A stretch of DNA of 64,000 bases from Schaedlerella glycyrrhizinilytica_A (lineage in GTDB: Bacteria; Bacillota; Clostridia; Lachnospirales; Lachnospiraceae), in assembly GCF_042852765.1 (NCBI RefSeq), contig NZ_AP031414.1. One strand, 5' to 3'. Position numbers and translations under genes: made by a program. The notes below the pieces were generated by a model. That model was given only the letters and a program-made list of their open reading frames with translations, had not been told where the DNA came from and searched no databases. This document shows positions 23,258-31,741 of the stretch, piece after piece. The first letter of the stretch is position 1, and each line of letters starts with the position of its first letter.

Positions 23258-24808
23258 GTGCCGATAATGTACATCGTTATTGCTGTGGCCCTCGCGTTGA
23301 TCGTTGGTGTTGTTACTCGCTTTGTTACGATTTCCAATTTGAAGAAGAATGCGGAATCAAAGATCGGGAATGCGGAAGCAAAGGCAAGAGAGATTATTGA
23401 TGATGCCGTAAAGACTGCTGAGACGACGAAAAAGGAAGCTCTGCTGGAAGTGAAAGAAGAGTCGATCAAGACGAAGAATGAACTTGAGCGGGAATCCAGA
23501 GAACGTCGTTCGGAATTGCAACGCTATGAAAAAAGAGTGCTGGCGAAAGAAGAGACTGTTGATAAACGGTCTGAGGCGATCGAACAGCGTGAAGCTAAGT
23601 TCACAGCAAAGGAAGAGCAACTGAGACATCGCGAAGAAAAAGTGGAAGAGCTCAGTCAAAAAAGGTTACAGGAACTGGAACGAATCTCAGGTCTTACCTC
23701 CGAACAGGCAAAAGAATATCTGTTGAAAACTGTTGAAGATGATGTGAAGCATGACACAGCCAAGATGGTAAGAGAACTGGAAGCACAGGCAAAGGAAGAA
23801 GCGGACAAAAAAGCGAAAGAATACGTCGTGAACGCAATCCAGAGATGTGCTGCCGACCATGTGGCAGAGACTACGATTTCCGTAGTACAGCTTCCGAGCG
23901 ACGAGATGAAAGGAAGAATCATCGGAAGAGAGGGACGGAATATCCGGACCCTGGAGACACTGACAGGTGTAGAGTTGATCATTGACGATACGCCGGAAGC
24001 AGTTGTACTTTCCGGATTTGATCCGATCCGCAGGGAAGTTGCTAGGATTGCCCTCGAGCGTCTGATCGTAGATGGAAGAATCCATCCGGCCAGAATCGAG
24101 GAGATGGTTGAGAAAGCGCAGAAAGAAGTCGAGACGATGATCCGGGAAGAGGGAGAAGCGGCAGCACTTGAAGTTGGTGTTCCGGGAATCCATCCGGAGT
24201 TGATCCGTCTGCTTGGACGTATGAAATTCAGAACAAGCTATGGGCAGAATGCATTGAAGCATTCTGTGGAAGTGGCGCAGCTTTCCGGTTTGCTTGCCGG
24301 AGAGATCGGGCTGGATGTCCGTATGGCGAAACGTGCGGGACTTCTCCATGATATTGGAAAATCCATCGATCATGATGTAGAGGGATCCCATATTCAGATC
24401 GGATCGGATCTTTGCAGAAAATACAAAGAATCCCCGATCGTGATCAATGCAGTAGAGTCGCATCACGGCGACGTGGAGCCGGAGACATTGATCGCCTGTG
24501 TTGTACAGGCAGCTGACACGATTTCGGCAGCGCGTCCGGGTGCGAGAAGAGAGACCATCGAAACATATACAAACAGATTAAAACAGTTAGAAGAGATCAG
24601 CAACCAGTTTAAGGGCGTTGATAAGTCTTTTGCTATTCAGGCAGGTAGAGAGATTCGAGTAATGGTAGTTCCGGAACAGGTATCTGATGATGATATGGTA
24701 CTTATGGCGAGAAATATTGCAAAGCAGATCGAATTTGAGTTGGAATATCCAGGACAGATCAAAGTCAATGTGATTCGTGAATCACGAGTTTCAGATTATG
24801 CCAAGTAA
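23258..24808 (+). CDS. rny: Ribonuclease Y
   Basis: Membrane-tethered endoribonuclease that starts mRNA decay in Firmicutes. The 516-residue protein shows the standard order: one N-terminal membrane helix (about 5-22), a long charged coiled coil (about 28-190), a KH RNA-binding domain with GRIIGREGRNIR near residue 213, and an HD domain with LLHDIGKSIDHD near 361 carrying the metal ligands. The start is GTG at 23258, placed correctly behind AAGGAGGTG; an ATG three codons later is too far. It has its own promoter and terminator. Confidence 0.96.
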   Translation: MPIMYIVIAVALALIVGVVTRFVTISNLKKNAESKIGNAEAKAREIIDDAVKTAETTKKEALLEVKEESIKTKNELERESRERRSELQRYEKRVLAKEETVDKRSEAIEQREAKFTAKEEQLRHREEKVEELSQKRLQELERISGLTSEQAKEYLLKTVEDDVKHDTAKMVRELEAQAKEEADKKAKEYVVNAIQRCAADHVAETTISVVQLPSDEMKGRIIGREGRNIRTLETLTGVELIIDDTPEAVVLSGFDPIRREVARIALERLIVDGRIHPARIEEMVEKAQKEVETMIREEGEAAALEVGVPGIHPELIRLLGRMKFRTSYGQNALKHSVEVAQLSGLLAGEIGLDVRMAKRAGLLHDIGKSIDHDVEGSHIQIGSDLCRKYKESPIVINAVESHHGDVEPETLIACVVQAADTISAARPGARRETIETYTNRLKQLEEISNQFKGVDKSFAIQAGREIRVMVVPEQVSDDDMVLMARNIAKQIEFELEYPGQIKVNVIRESRVSDYAK

Positions 24809-24836
24809 GTAGATCAGACCGGTTTTTAAATGTATG

Positions 24837-24866
24837 ACCCTTGTCCGTTTCGGACAAGGGTTTTTC
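24837..24866 (+). terminator. Terminator after rny
   Basis: ACCCTTGTCCG and CGGACAAGGGT form an 11-bp perfect stem with a TTT loop, followed by TTTTC. Confidence 0.9.
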
Positions 24867-24896
24867 TGTGGAAAAATGAGAAAAAGGAGAAGAGAC

Positions 24897-25436
24897 ATGA
24901 GTGAAAATATAAAGCGGATCAACCGTGAGCTGAAATTTAAAGGCTCTATTTTGGAATTTTATCAGGATACGATGGAAATCAACGGGGATCACACCGCAGT
25001 ATGGGATTTTATCCATCACAAGGGGGCTGCAGCGGTAGTTCCGGTACTGGAAGACGGGCGGATCCTGATGGTGCGTCAGTACCGCAATGCACTGGAGCGC
25101 GAGACGTTAGAAATACCGGCCGGAGCGCTGGATGCGGCGGACGAGCCGGGGATTGTCTGTGCGATGCGGGAGCTGGAAGAGGAAACGGGATACCGTGACG
25201 ACACATTGGAACATCTGATCACTTTGCGTACGACGGTGGCGTTCTGCGACGAGCGGATCGAAGTGTTTGTGGCGAGAAATCTGACACCGTCCAAACAGCA
25301 TCTGGATGAAGATGAGTTTATTGAGCTGAAAGCATATACGATGGAGGAATTAAAACAGAAAATTTTCTCAAAGGAAATCGAGGATTCCAAGACTGTTGCG
25401 GCATTGATGGCATATGCCGTGAAATACGGCTGCTGA
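24897..25436 (+). CDS. Nudix hydrolase, ADP-ribose pyrophosphatase type
   Basis: Hydrolyses nucleoside diphosphate sugars such as ADP-ribose. The 179-residue protein has the Nudix box near residues 77-100 (REL-EEETG core in MRELEEETGY), with one extra residue between the first Gly and the RE pair compared with the consensus. HKGAAAVVPVLEDG precedes it, as in NudF. The ATG at 24897 follows AAAAGGAG; the longer frame runs through the rny terminator. It is followed by a SpoIIM-like gene, the same neighbour order (nudF, spoIIM) as in Bacillus subtilis. Confidence 0.9.
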   Translation: MSENIKRINRELKFKGSILEFYQDTMEINGDHTAVWDFIHHKGAAAVVPVLEDGRILMVRQYRNALERETLEIPAGALDAADEPGIVCAMRELEEETGYRDDTLEHLITLRTTVAFCDERIEVFVARNLTPSKQHLDEDEFIELKAYTMEELKQKIFSKEIEDSKTVAALMAYAVKYGC

Positions 25437-25494
25437 TTCCGTATAAATAGGAGTAAGCCGGCATATATTGAACTATCAGAGGGGAGGAATGCCG

Positions 25495-26028
25495 GTGAAG
25501 ACATTTCGAACGAGAAAGCAGATGTTTGCTCTTTTTATGCCGGGCTTTCTGTGTGGGATCTTATATGTGAATTTTGCATTAAAACAATATATGACCGATA
25601 TGGGAATCTTTAACCTGCAATTTCTGGAACAGTATACAGGGACAGAGTTTGTGGCAAAAGAATATTTACTATATCTGACGGGAATCCGGCTGCTTCCATT
25701 TGGAATACTGACCGGACTGGTGCTGACGCGTATGCGCAGGATCATCTCGTTTGTATTTCTTGCATGGACGGGCTTTTCTTTAGGGACTCTGCTGACGATG
25801 GCAGTATTCTATATGGGTTTGAAAGGGATTGTTTTTTGTATAGCTGGGATCTTTCCGCAGTTTTTGTTTTATATTCCGGCATATGTGGTCGTGCTGTGGT
25901 ACGGGATGACTTATCCCCAGAGTCGGTGGAATCACCAGAAAACGATATTTGTGATCGGAATGATGTTGACGGGACTGATTTTGGAAGCATACGTGAACCC
26001 GGTGTTTGTAAAGATGATTTTTTCATAA
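25495..26028 (+). CDS. spoIIM: Stage II sporulation protein M-like membrane protein
   Basis: A 177-residue membrane protein with about five hydrophobic segments. In sporulating bacteria SpoIIM works with SpoIID and SpoIIP in peptidoglycan remodelling during engulfment. The identification rests on size, topology, the AGIFPQFLFYIPAY stretch in the C-terminal half, and position next to a NudF-like Nudix gene. GTG at 25495 is chosen as the start because GGGGAGG is seven bases upstream; the ATG at 25489 would be only one base from it. Confidence 0.65.
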   Translation: MKTFRTRKQMFALFMPGFLCGILYVNFALKQYMTDMGIFNLQFLEQYTGTEFVAKEYLLYLTGIRLLPFGILTGLVLTRMRRIISFVFLAWTGFSLGTLLTMAVFYMGLKGIVFCIAGIFPQFLFYIPAYVVVLWYGMTYPQSRWNHQKTIFVIGMMLTGLILEAYVNPVFVKMIFS

Positions 26029-26043
26029 AGAGAGCGGAAAGCG

Positions 26044-26099
26044 GCAGAGTGCCGGAGAAAGAAGCGGGATAAAATCCCGGGACTTTACCGGCATTCTGC
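26044..26099. terminator. Bidirectional terminator between spoIIM and the SpoVB-like gene
   Basis: AGAGTGCCGG at 26046-26055 pairs with CCGGCATTCT at 26088-26097, and an inner CGGGAT/ATCCCG hairpin sits in the loop. The two flanking genes converge on it. Confidence 0.7.
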
Positions 26100-26102
26100 T
26101 AT

Positions 26103-27449
26103 TTATTTTGTTTTGCAATGTGAAACGGAAGCGGATATGACGAACACGGCAAACAGAGTGACGGTAAACTGGCTGAGAAGCAGACCCCATAAATAGCCGC
26201 GGATACCGAATCGCGGGATCCCATAAAAAACACTTCCGATCCGTAGCGCGAGACCGGCGGCGTTGATCAGGAATGTGGAGCCGGTCTTTCCGAAACCGTT
26301 GATCACGCTGAGCAGAGCGCTGTTGGTGTACAAAAACGGGCACATCCATGCTAAAGTTACGATGAACTTTCCGGCTGTCCGGCTGTTGAAAAGCGTCATG
26401 CCGATGAAAGAACCCGTAAGCAGGAAAAACAGGCAGCACGAGAGACCGAGAATAAAACAAGCGGCAGTGACTTTTTTGATCAGGTCTGCGAGCTCTTTTT
26501 TCGTTTTTGACGTCTGTATTTCAGCGATGGTCGGCATGAGCATGACGGAGAGGGAATTGGTAATGGCGGATGGAAATAAAATACAGGGAAGCGCCATTCC
26601 GTTTAAAACTCCGTAGAGGCTCAAAGCTTCGGAAGTGCTGAGATGATATTGCCGGAGCTTTCCGGGGATCGAGATCGCTTCAATACTTTGGAGAAGATTG
26701 AGCAGTACCCGGTTTGCAGTTAAAGGCAGGGAAAGCGGCAGCAGTTCTTTGAGTCCGCAGAAGAGCCCGGAGAGCGAAAGGTGTGAGCGTGTAGCGTTCT
26801 TTTTTTCGGGGCGGGAAAAAGGGCGGAAAAATGTATGCAGTGTGTAGAGGGCGGAAACCATTTCACCAAGTACGAGTCCGCCGACCGCAACGGCAATCGA
26901 GGCGGTACCGCCTTGTTTTTGGATCATGAAACAGAAGAAAAATACCGAGGTGATCCGGGCGGTCTGCTCGATCAATTGTGAGAGCGCCGGGATTTTTGTC
27001 TGCTTCTTTCCGAAACTGTATCCGCAGATGCAGCTGTGGACTGCGGAGAACGGCATGGTGTATGAGAGGATTACAAGAAGCTGTTGACAGCGTGCATCTC
27101 CTAATAATTGATTGGCAATATATGCCGCATGGTCTTGAAGAAAGATCGTGCTGATACAGGAAAGGAAAAACGAGAAGAGAAGACCTGTATAAAGAACGTG
27201 ATGGGCTTCCTGCTCTTTCCCAAGTGAAACCTTGCAGGCTACTGTCCGTGAAATGGCAGTTTCAATGCCGGCCGTTGTGAGAGAATAACAAAGTGCATAG
27301 ACAGGGAATATAAGCTGATACAGCCCGACACCCTCTTCCCCGAAAGAATGACTCATAAAAATACGATAAAAAAATCCCATAAACCGGCTTAAAAAACCGG
27401 TCATGGTAAGGATCAGTGTACCGCGGATGATGGAAGATTTTTTTGCCAT
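26103..27449 (-). CDS. Polysaccharide/lipid flippase of the MOP family (SpoVB-like)
   Basis: A 448-residue integral membrane protein with about 12-14 predicted helices. It opens with SSIIRGTLILTMTGFLSRFMGFFYRI, the common start of the SpoVB/MviN branch of the MOP superfamily, which flips lipid-linked cell-wall or cortex precursors. The start is supported by AGGAG six bases upstream on the minus strand. It is transcribed alone, converging on spoIIM. Other flippase roles (capsule or teichoic acid) cannot be excluded. Confidence 0.82.
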   Translation of the reverse strand: MAKKSSIIRGTLILTMTGFLSRFMGFFYRIFMSHSFGEEGVGLYQLIFPVYALCYSLTTAGIETAISRTVACKVSLGKEQEAHHVLYTGLLFSFFLSCISTIFLQDHAAYIANQLLGDARCQQLLVILSYTMPFSAVHSCICGYSFGKKQTKIPALSQLIEQTARITSVFFFCFMIQKQGGTASIAVAVGGLVLGEMVSALYTLHTFFRPFSRPEKKNATRSHLSLSGLFCGLKELLPLSLPLTANRVLLNLLQSIEAISIPGKLRQYHLSTSEALSLYGVLNGMALPCILFPSAITNSLSVMLMPTIAEIQTSKTKKELADLIKKVTAACFILGLSCCLFFLLTGSFIGMTLFNSRTAGKFIVTLAWMCPFLYTNSALLSVINGFGKTGSTFLINAAGLALRIGSVFYGIPRFGIRGYLWGLLLSQFTVTLFAVFVISASVSHCKTK

Positions 27450-27498
27450 AGACTGCTCCTGAAAGAAAGGATTTTTATAACATATTCTGAAAATAGAC

Positions 27499-27528
27499 TT
27501 GACAGAACACGGATAAGAATGCTATTCT
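27499..27528 (+). promoter_or_regulatory. Promoter of the iscR-iscS-iscU-mnmA operon
   Basis: TTGACA at 27499-27504 and TATTCT at 27523-27528, 18 bases apart. Confidence 0.6.
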
Positions 27529-27540
27529 ACAAACGGATAA

Positions 27541-27562
27541 ATCCTAGTAAAATAATAGGGAT
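27541..27562 (+). promoter_or_regulatory. Probable Rrf2/IscR operator
   Basis: An imperfect inverted repeat, ATCCTA at 27541-27546 and TAGGGAT at 27556-27562, lies just behind the predicted transcription start, suited to autorepression by the encoded Rrf2 protein. Confidence 0.45.
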
Positions 27563-27577
27563 TAAGAAGGTGATAAT

Positions 27578-28012
27578 TTGAAACTATCGACAAAAGGCAG
27601 ATATGGTCTGCGCGCTTTGATCGATCTGGCACAGAACAGTACAGAAGAGCCGGTTTCGATCACGAGTATTGCAGAACGGCAGGAAATTTCCGAACGGTAT
27701 TTGGAACAACTGATGTCCAAATTGAAAAAGAGCGGGATTGTGAAGAGTATCAGGGGAGCTGCCGGCGGCTATATTCTTGCCAGACCGATGGAAGAAATTT
27801 CAGTGGGAGATATACTGCGTGCGTTGGAGGGCAGTCTGGATCCGGTGGATTGTCCGGGACTTTTAGAAGAGGGATGCAAATCGGCGGACAGTTGTGTGAC
27901 GAAATATGTCTGGAAACGGATCAATGACAGTATCAACAGGACCGTAGATGAGATCAGGCTGGATCAGCTTGTTAAAGGAGGATTAGAAGATGGAAAGATT
28001 GATATATCTTGA
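27578..28012 (+). CDS. iscR: Rrf2 family iron-sulfur regulator (IscR type)
   Basis: A 144-residue transcription factor with an N-terminal winged helix (MKLSTKGRYGLRALIDLA is the family hallmark) and three cysteines at 92, 100 and 106, spaced as in [2Fe-2S]-binding IscR. It should sense cluster status and control the downstream genes. The start is TTG at 27578, behind AAGGTGAT; no better codon is available. Its 3' end overlaps the iscS start by 23 bases. Confidence 0.9.
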   Translation: MKLSTKGRYGLRALIDLAQNSTEEPVSITSIAERQEISERYLEQLMSKLKKSGIVKSIRGAAGGYILARPMEEISVGDILRALEGSLDPVDCPGLLEEGCKSADSCVTKYVWKRINDSINRTVDEIRLDQLVKGGLEDGKIDIS

Positions 28013-29171
28013 CAATGCGGCGACGACAAAGACCGCACCGGAAGTGGTGGAGGCGATGCTTCCATATTTTACGGAGCATTTTGGAAATCCATCCAGTGTG
28101 TATGGATTTGCAGCGGTAAACAAGGAAGTGATCACAAGACAGAGAGAGATCATTGCAGATACGCTTGGCGCGAAAAGCAATGAGATTTATTTTACGGCAG
28201 GAGGAAGTGAGTCGGATAACTGGGCGCTGATCGCGACAGCGGAGGCATATGCATCCAAGGGGAAACATCTGATCACAAGTAAGATCGAGCATCATGCGAT
28301 CCTGCATACATGCGAATATCTGGAAAAGAAAGGTTTTGAGGTCACTTATCTGGATGTGGACGAAAACGGGATCGTCGATCTGGAACAGCTGAAATCTGCG
28401 ATCCGGGAGGATACGATCTTGATTTCCATTATGTATGCGAACAATGAGATCGGAACAATCCAGCCGATCCGGGAAATTGGAGCGATCGCGCATGAACATG
28501 GCATTTTGTTCCATACCGATGCGGTGCAGGCGTTTGGACAGGTCCCGATCAACGTAGACGAGGATCAGATCGATATGCTCAGCGCGAGCGGACATAAGCT
28601 GAACGGACCGAAAGGGATCGGATTTCTTTATATCCGCAAAGGCGTGAAAATCCGTTCGTTTATCCACGGAGGAGCGCAGGAGAGAAGAAGACGGGCGGGT
28701 ACGGAAAATGTACCGGGGATCGTTGGATTCGGAAAGGCTGTGGAACGTGCGGTTTCCACAATGGAAGCACGCACAAAGAAAGAACGTGAACTGCGGGATT
28801 ATCTGATCGAACGGATCGAAAAAGAAATCCCATATTGCAGATTGAACGGCGATCGGACAAAACGTCTTCCGAACAATGTGAATTTCAGTTTCCGTTTTAT
28901 CGAGGGAGAATCGTTGCTGATTATGCTGGATATGAAAGGAATCTGCGCGTCAAGCGGATCGGCCTGTACGTCAGGTTCTTTGGATCCGTCCCATGTGCTT
29001 TTGGCGATCGGCCTGCCGCATGAGATCGCACACGGATCTCTGCGGATGACATTGAGCGAAGAGACGACAAAAGAGGATCTGGATTATGTAGTAGAGAATT
29101 TAAAAGAAATTGTGAGCAATCTGCGGAGCATGTCGCCGTTGTATGAGGATTTTGTAAAAAAACAGAAATAA
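27990..29171 (+). CDS. iscS: Cysteine desulfurase
   Basis: PLP enzyme that removes sulfur from cysteine as a persulfide for Fe-S clusters and tRNA thiolation. The 393-residue protein has YLDNAATTK near the start, the PLP-binding Lys203 in SASGHKLNGPKG, and the catalytic Cys326 in SGSACTSGS, on a mobile loop as in the NifS/IscS class. The GGAGG before 27990 supports the start. It feeds both IscU (next gene) and MnmA (gene after). Confidence 0.96.
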   Translation: MERLIYLDNAATTKTAPEVVEAMLPYFTEHFGNPSSVYGFAAVNKEVITRQREIIADTLGAKSNEIYFTAGGSESDNWALIATAEAYASKGKHLITSKIEHHAILHTCEYLEKKGFEVTYLDVDENGIVDLEQLKSAIREDTILISIMYANNEIGTIQPIREIGAIAHEHGILFHTDAVQAFGQVPINVDEDQIDMLSASGHKLNGPKGIGFLYIRKGVKIRSFIHGGAQERRRRAGTENVPGIVGFGKAVERAVSTMEARTKKERELRDYLIERIEKEIPYCRLNGDRTKRLPNNVNFSFRFIEGESLLIMLDMKGICASSGSACTSGSLDPSHVLLAIGLPHEIAHGSLRMTLSEETTKEDLDYVVENLKEIVSNLRSMSPLYEDFVKKQK

Positions 29172-29221
29172 AAAATAGAAATACGAAACGGAAATATCAA
29201 AAAGAGTTGGAGGTTACAGTT

Positions 29222-29665
29222 ATGTATACAGAGAAAGTTATGGATCATTTTCAGCATCCGAGAAACGTAGGAGAAATCGAGAACGCCAGCGGAGTCGGCA
29301 CAGTGGGAAACGCGAAGTGCGGCGATATCATGAGGATTTATCTGGATATCGATGAAAATGAGATCATCCGGGATGTGAAGTTTAAGACATTTGGATGCGG
29401 CGCGGCAGTTGCTACAAGCAGCATGGCGACCGAGCTTGTGAAAGGAAAGAATATCCGGGAAGCGATGCAGGTGACCAATAAAGCGGTAATGGAAGCGCTG
29501 GATGGACTTCCGCCGGTAAAGGTACATTGTTCCCTGCTTGCAGAAGAGGCGATCCATGCGGCGCTCTGGGATTATGCGGAGAAGCATGGAATTACGATCG
29601 AGGGGCTGGAGAAACCGAAATCAGATATTCATGAGGATGAAGAAGAGGAAGAAGAGGAATATTGA
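29222..29665 (+). CDS. iscU: Iron-sulfur cluster scaffold IscU/NifU
   Basis: Scaffold on which new Fe-S clusters are built with sulfur from IscS. The 147-residue protein has three conserved cysteines at 33 (AKCGD), 59 (FGCGAAVA) and 103 (VHCSLLAE), the usual ligands. It ends in an unusual run of glutamates (residues about 138-146). The ATG at 29222 is chosen over the TTG at 29207, which belongs to the ribosome site TTGGAGG. Confidence 0.95.
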   Translation: MYTEKVMDHFQHPRNVGEIENASGVGTVGNAKCGDIMRIYLDIDENEIIRDVKFKTFGCGAAVATSSMATELVKGKNIREAMQVTNKAVMEALDGLPPVKVHCSLLAEEAIHAALWDYAEKHGITIEGLEKPKSDIHEDEEEEEEEY

Positions 29666-30735
29666 TGAAGAAAGTAGTGGTCGGAATGTCCGGCGGCGTG
29701 GATTCTTCGGTTGCGGCATATCTTCTGAAAGAGCAGGGATATGAAGTGATCGGAGTCACCATGCAGATCTGGCAGGATGAAGAGCAGGCGGTACAGGAAG
29801 AAAACGGCGGATGCTGCGGATTGAGCGCGGTGGATGACGCGCGGCGCGTTGCGGCACAGCTTGAGATCCCTTATTATGTTATGAATTTTAAAGAGGAATT
29901 TAAACATCATGTGATCGACTATTTTGTGGAAGAGTACCGTCAGGGAAGAACACCGAATCCATGTATCGCATGCAACAGATATGTAAAATGGGAATCTCTT
30001 TTGAACCGGAGCCTGGCGATTGGAGCGGACTATATCGCGACCGGACATTATGCAAGGATCGTCTGTCTGGAAAATGGGCGTTATACATTGCAGCGCTCTG
30101 CAAATCTTGCAAAAGACCAGACGTATGCACTTTATAATCTGACACAGGAACAACTGAAGAGAACGTTGATGCCGGTAGGCGCGTATTCCAAAGAAGAAAT
30201 TCGTGGAATCGCGGAAAAGATCGGGCTTATGGTGGCGTCGAAGCCGGACAGTCAGGATATCTGTTTTGTACCGGACGGGGATTATGCTTCTTATATAGAA
30301 GAAACGGCGGGAGTGCATATGCCTGAGGGGAATTTTGTTCTGACAGACGGGACCGTGATCGGAAGACATAAAGGGATCACGCATTATACGGTCGGACAGA
30401 GAAAAGGGCTGGGACTGGCGCTCGGCTATCCGGCGTTTGTGTTGGAGATCCGACCGGATACAAATGAGGTCGTGATCGGAACGCATGCCGAATCTATGGC
30501 GGATTCCCTGCGTGCAAACCATCTGAACTTTATGTCGGTGGAAGAGCTGACGGAGCCGAAACGGGTTTTTACGAAGATCAGATATAATCATAAAGGTGTC
30601 TGGGCGACTGTTGAAAAGGTGGGAGAAGACGAGGTACTTTGTACGTTTGAGGAACCACAGCGTGCAGTGACGCCGGGACAGGCAGTTGTATTCTATGACG
30701 GCGATTATGTACTGGGAGGCGGAACGATCCTATGA
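29665..30735 (+). CDS. mnmA: tRNA-specific 2-thiouridylase MnmA
   Basis: Adds sulfur at U34 of tRNA Lys, Glu and Gln. The 356-residue protein has the PP-loop motif SGGVDSS at 9-15, the catalytic Cys100 in NPCIACN and the second catalytic Cys in SQDICFV near 200. Its start codon overlaps the stop of iscU by one base (TGATG), so the two are coupled. Placing mnmA behind iscS/iscU links the sulfur donor directly to tRNA modification. Confidence 0.96.
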   Translation: MKKVVVGMSGGVDSSVAAYLLKEQGYEVIGVTMQIWQDEEQAVQEENGGCCGLSAVDDARRVAAQLEIPYYVMNFKEEFKHHVIDYFVEEYRQGRTPNPCIACNRYVKWESLLNRSLAIGADYIATGHYARIVCLENGRYTLQRSANLAKDQTYALYNLTQEQLKRTLMPVGAYSKEEIRGIAEKIGLMVASKPDSQDICFVPDGDYASYIEETAGVHMPEGNFVLTDGTVIGRHKGITHYTVGQRKGLGLALGYPAFVLEIRPDTNEVVIGTHAESMADSLRANHLNFMSVEELTEPKRVFTKIRYNHKGVWATVEKVGEDEVLCTFEEPQRAVTPGQAVVFYDGDYVLGGGTIL

Positions 30736-31553
30736 TCAGGGCAGATTTTCATACACATACTTGTTTTTCCACAGACAGCGAAACTCCGGTGCGGGAGATG
30801 ATCGAACAGGCAGCAGAATGTGGTTTGAAGACTCTTTGCATTACGGATCACTGGGATGAAGATTATCCGAAAGGGCTGGAAGAAACTCCGGGGATACCGT
30901 TTCGGTTTGATCTGGATGCGTATGGGAAGACACTGGAAAAGCTCCGGGATGAATACCGGGATAAACTGGATCTCAGGATTGGAGTGGAAATCGGACTTCA
31001 GCCGCATCTCGGAACATTTTACAAAGAGTTCGTAAAACGGTATCCGTTTGATTTTGTGATCGGATCCGTACATCTTGTAAATGGAAGCGATCCTTATTTT
31101 GGAGAACTGTTCCGGGAACTTGGTGACGAAGAGGGATACCGGGAGACTTGGAGACAGACCGTTCAGAATGTCCGGCAGATCGGGGATTTTGATGTGCTGG
31201 GACATCTGGATTATGTCGTACGCTATGGGATAGAGCAGGAAAAGGAATATTCTTACCGGAAATTTGCGGATGAGATCGATGAGATCCTAAAGATTCTGAT
31301 CGAAAGGGGAAAAGGTCTGGAAGTCAATACGGCGGGGTTAAAATACGGACTGCCGTTTGCACATCCGCATCCGGATATACTGAAGCGTTACCGGGAGCTG
31401 GGCGGGGAGATCATTACGGTCGGATCTGACGCGCATCGTCCGGAACATATTGCTTATGAATTTGCAAAAATAGCGGAGATCCTGCAGGAATGCGGGTTCC
31501 GATATTATGCAGAATACCGGAATCGTCATCCTGAATTTTATCCGATTCTGTAA
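30732..31553 (+). CDS. PHP-family histidinol-phosphatase-like protein
   Basis: A 273-residue member of the PHP (polymerase and histidinol phosphatase) family, HisK/HisJ branch. Metal-binding motifs visible: DFHTHT with His7 and His9, ITDHWDE near 38, GVEIGL near 88, GSVHLVNG near 114, GHLDYVVRYG and SDAHRPEHIA near the C-terminus. The reaction would be removal of phosphate from histidinol phosphate, but no other histidine genes are nearby, so another phosphoester substrate is possible. It overlaps mnmA by four bases. Confidence 0.85.
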   Translation: MIRADFHTHTCFSTDSETPVREMIEQAAECGLKTLCITDHWDEDYPKGLEETPGIPFRFDLDAYGKTLEKLRDEYRDKLDLRIGVEIGLQPHLGTFYKEFVKRYPFDFVIGSVHLVNGSDPYFGELFRELGDEEGYRETWRQTVQNVRQIGDFDVLGHLDYVVRYGIEQEKEYSYRKFADEIDEILKILIERGKGLEVNTAGLKYGLPFAHPHPDILKRYRELGGEIITVGSDAHRPEHIAYEFAKIAEILQECGFRYYAEYRNRHPEFYPIL

Positions 31554-31609
31554 AATAGACAGTTTTTGCCAAAAATGCGTCGGGAAGACGGAAAAAATGT
31601 ATTTAGTAC

Positions 31610-31638
31610 TTGAATTTTTGTTCTTGATTTAGTACAAT
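31610..31638 (+). promoter_or_regulatory. Promoter of gap
   Basis: TTGAAT at 31610-31615 and TACAAT at 31633-31638, 17 bases apart. The leader of about 95 bases contains a small hairpin AAACTG-N5-CAGTTT near 31696. Confidence 0.75.
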
Positions 31639-31741
31639 AATTTCTAGTTGATGAATCTTTAACAAACCATGTGTTTTGTGGGAAATTCACCATGTAAACT
31701 GCACAGCAGTTTCACAATTAAACTTTTAGGAGGAATTAATC

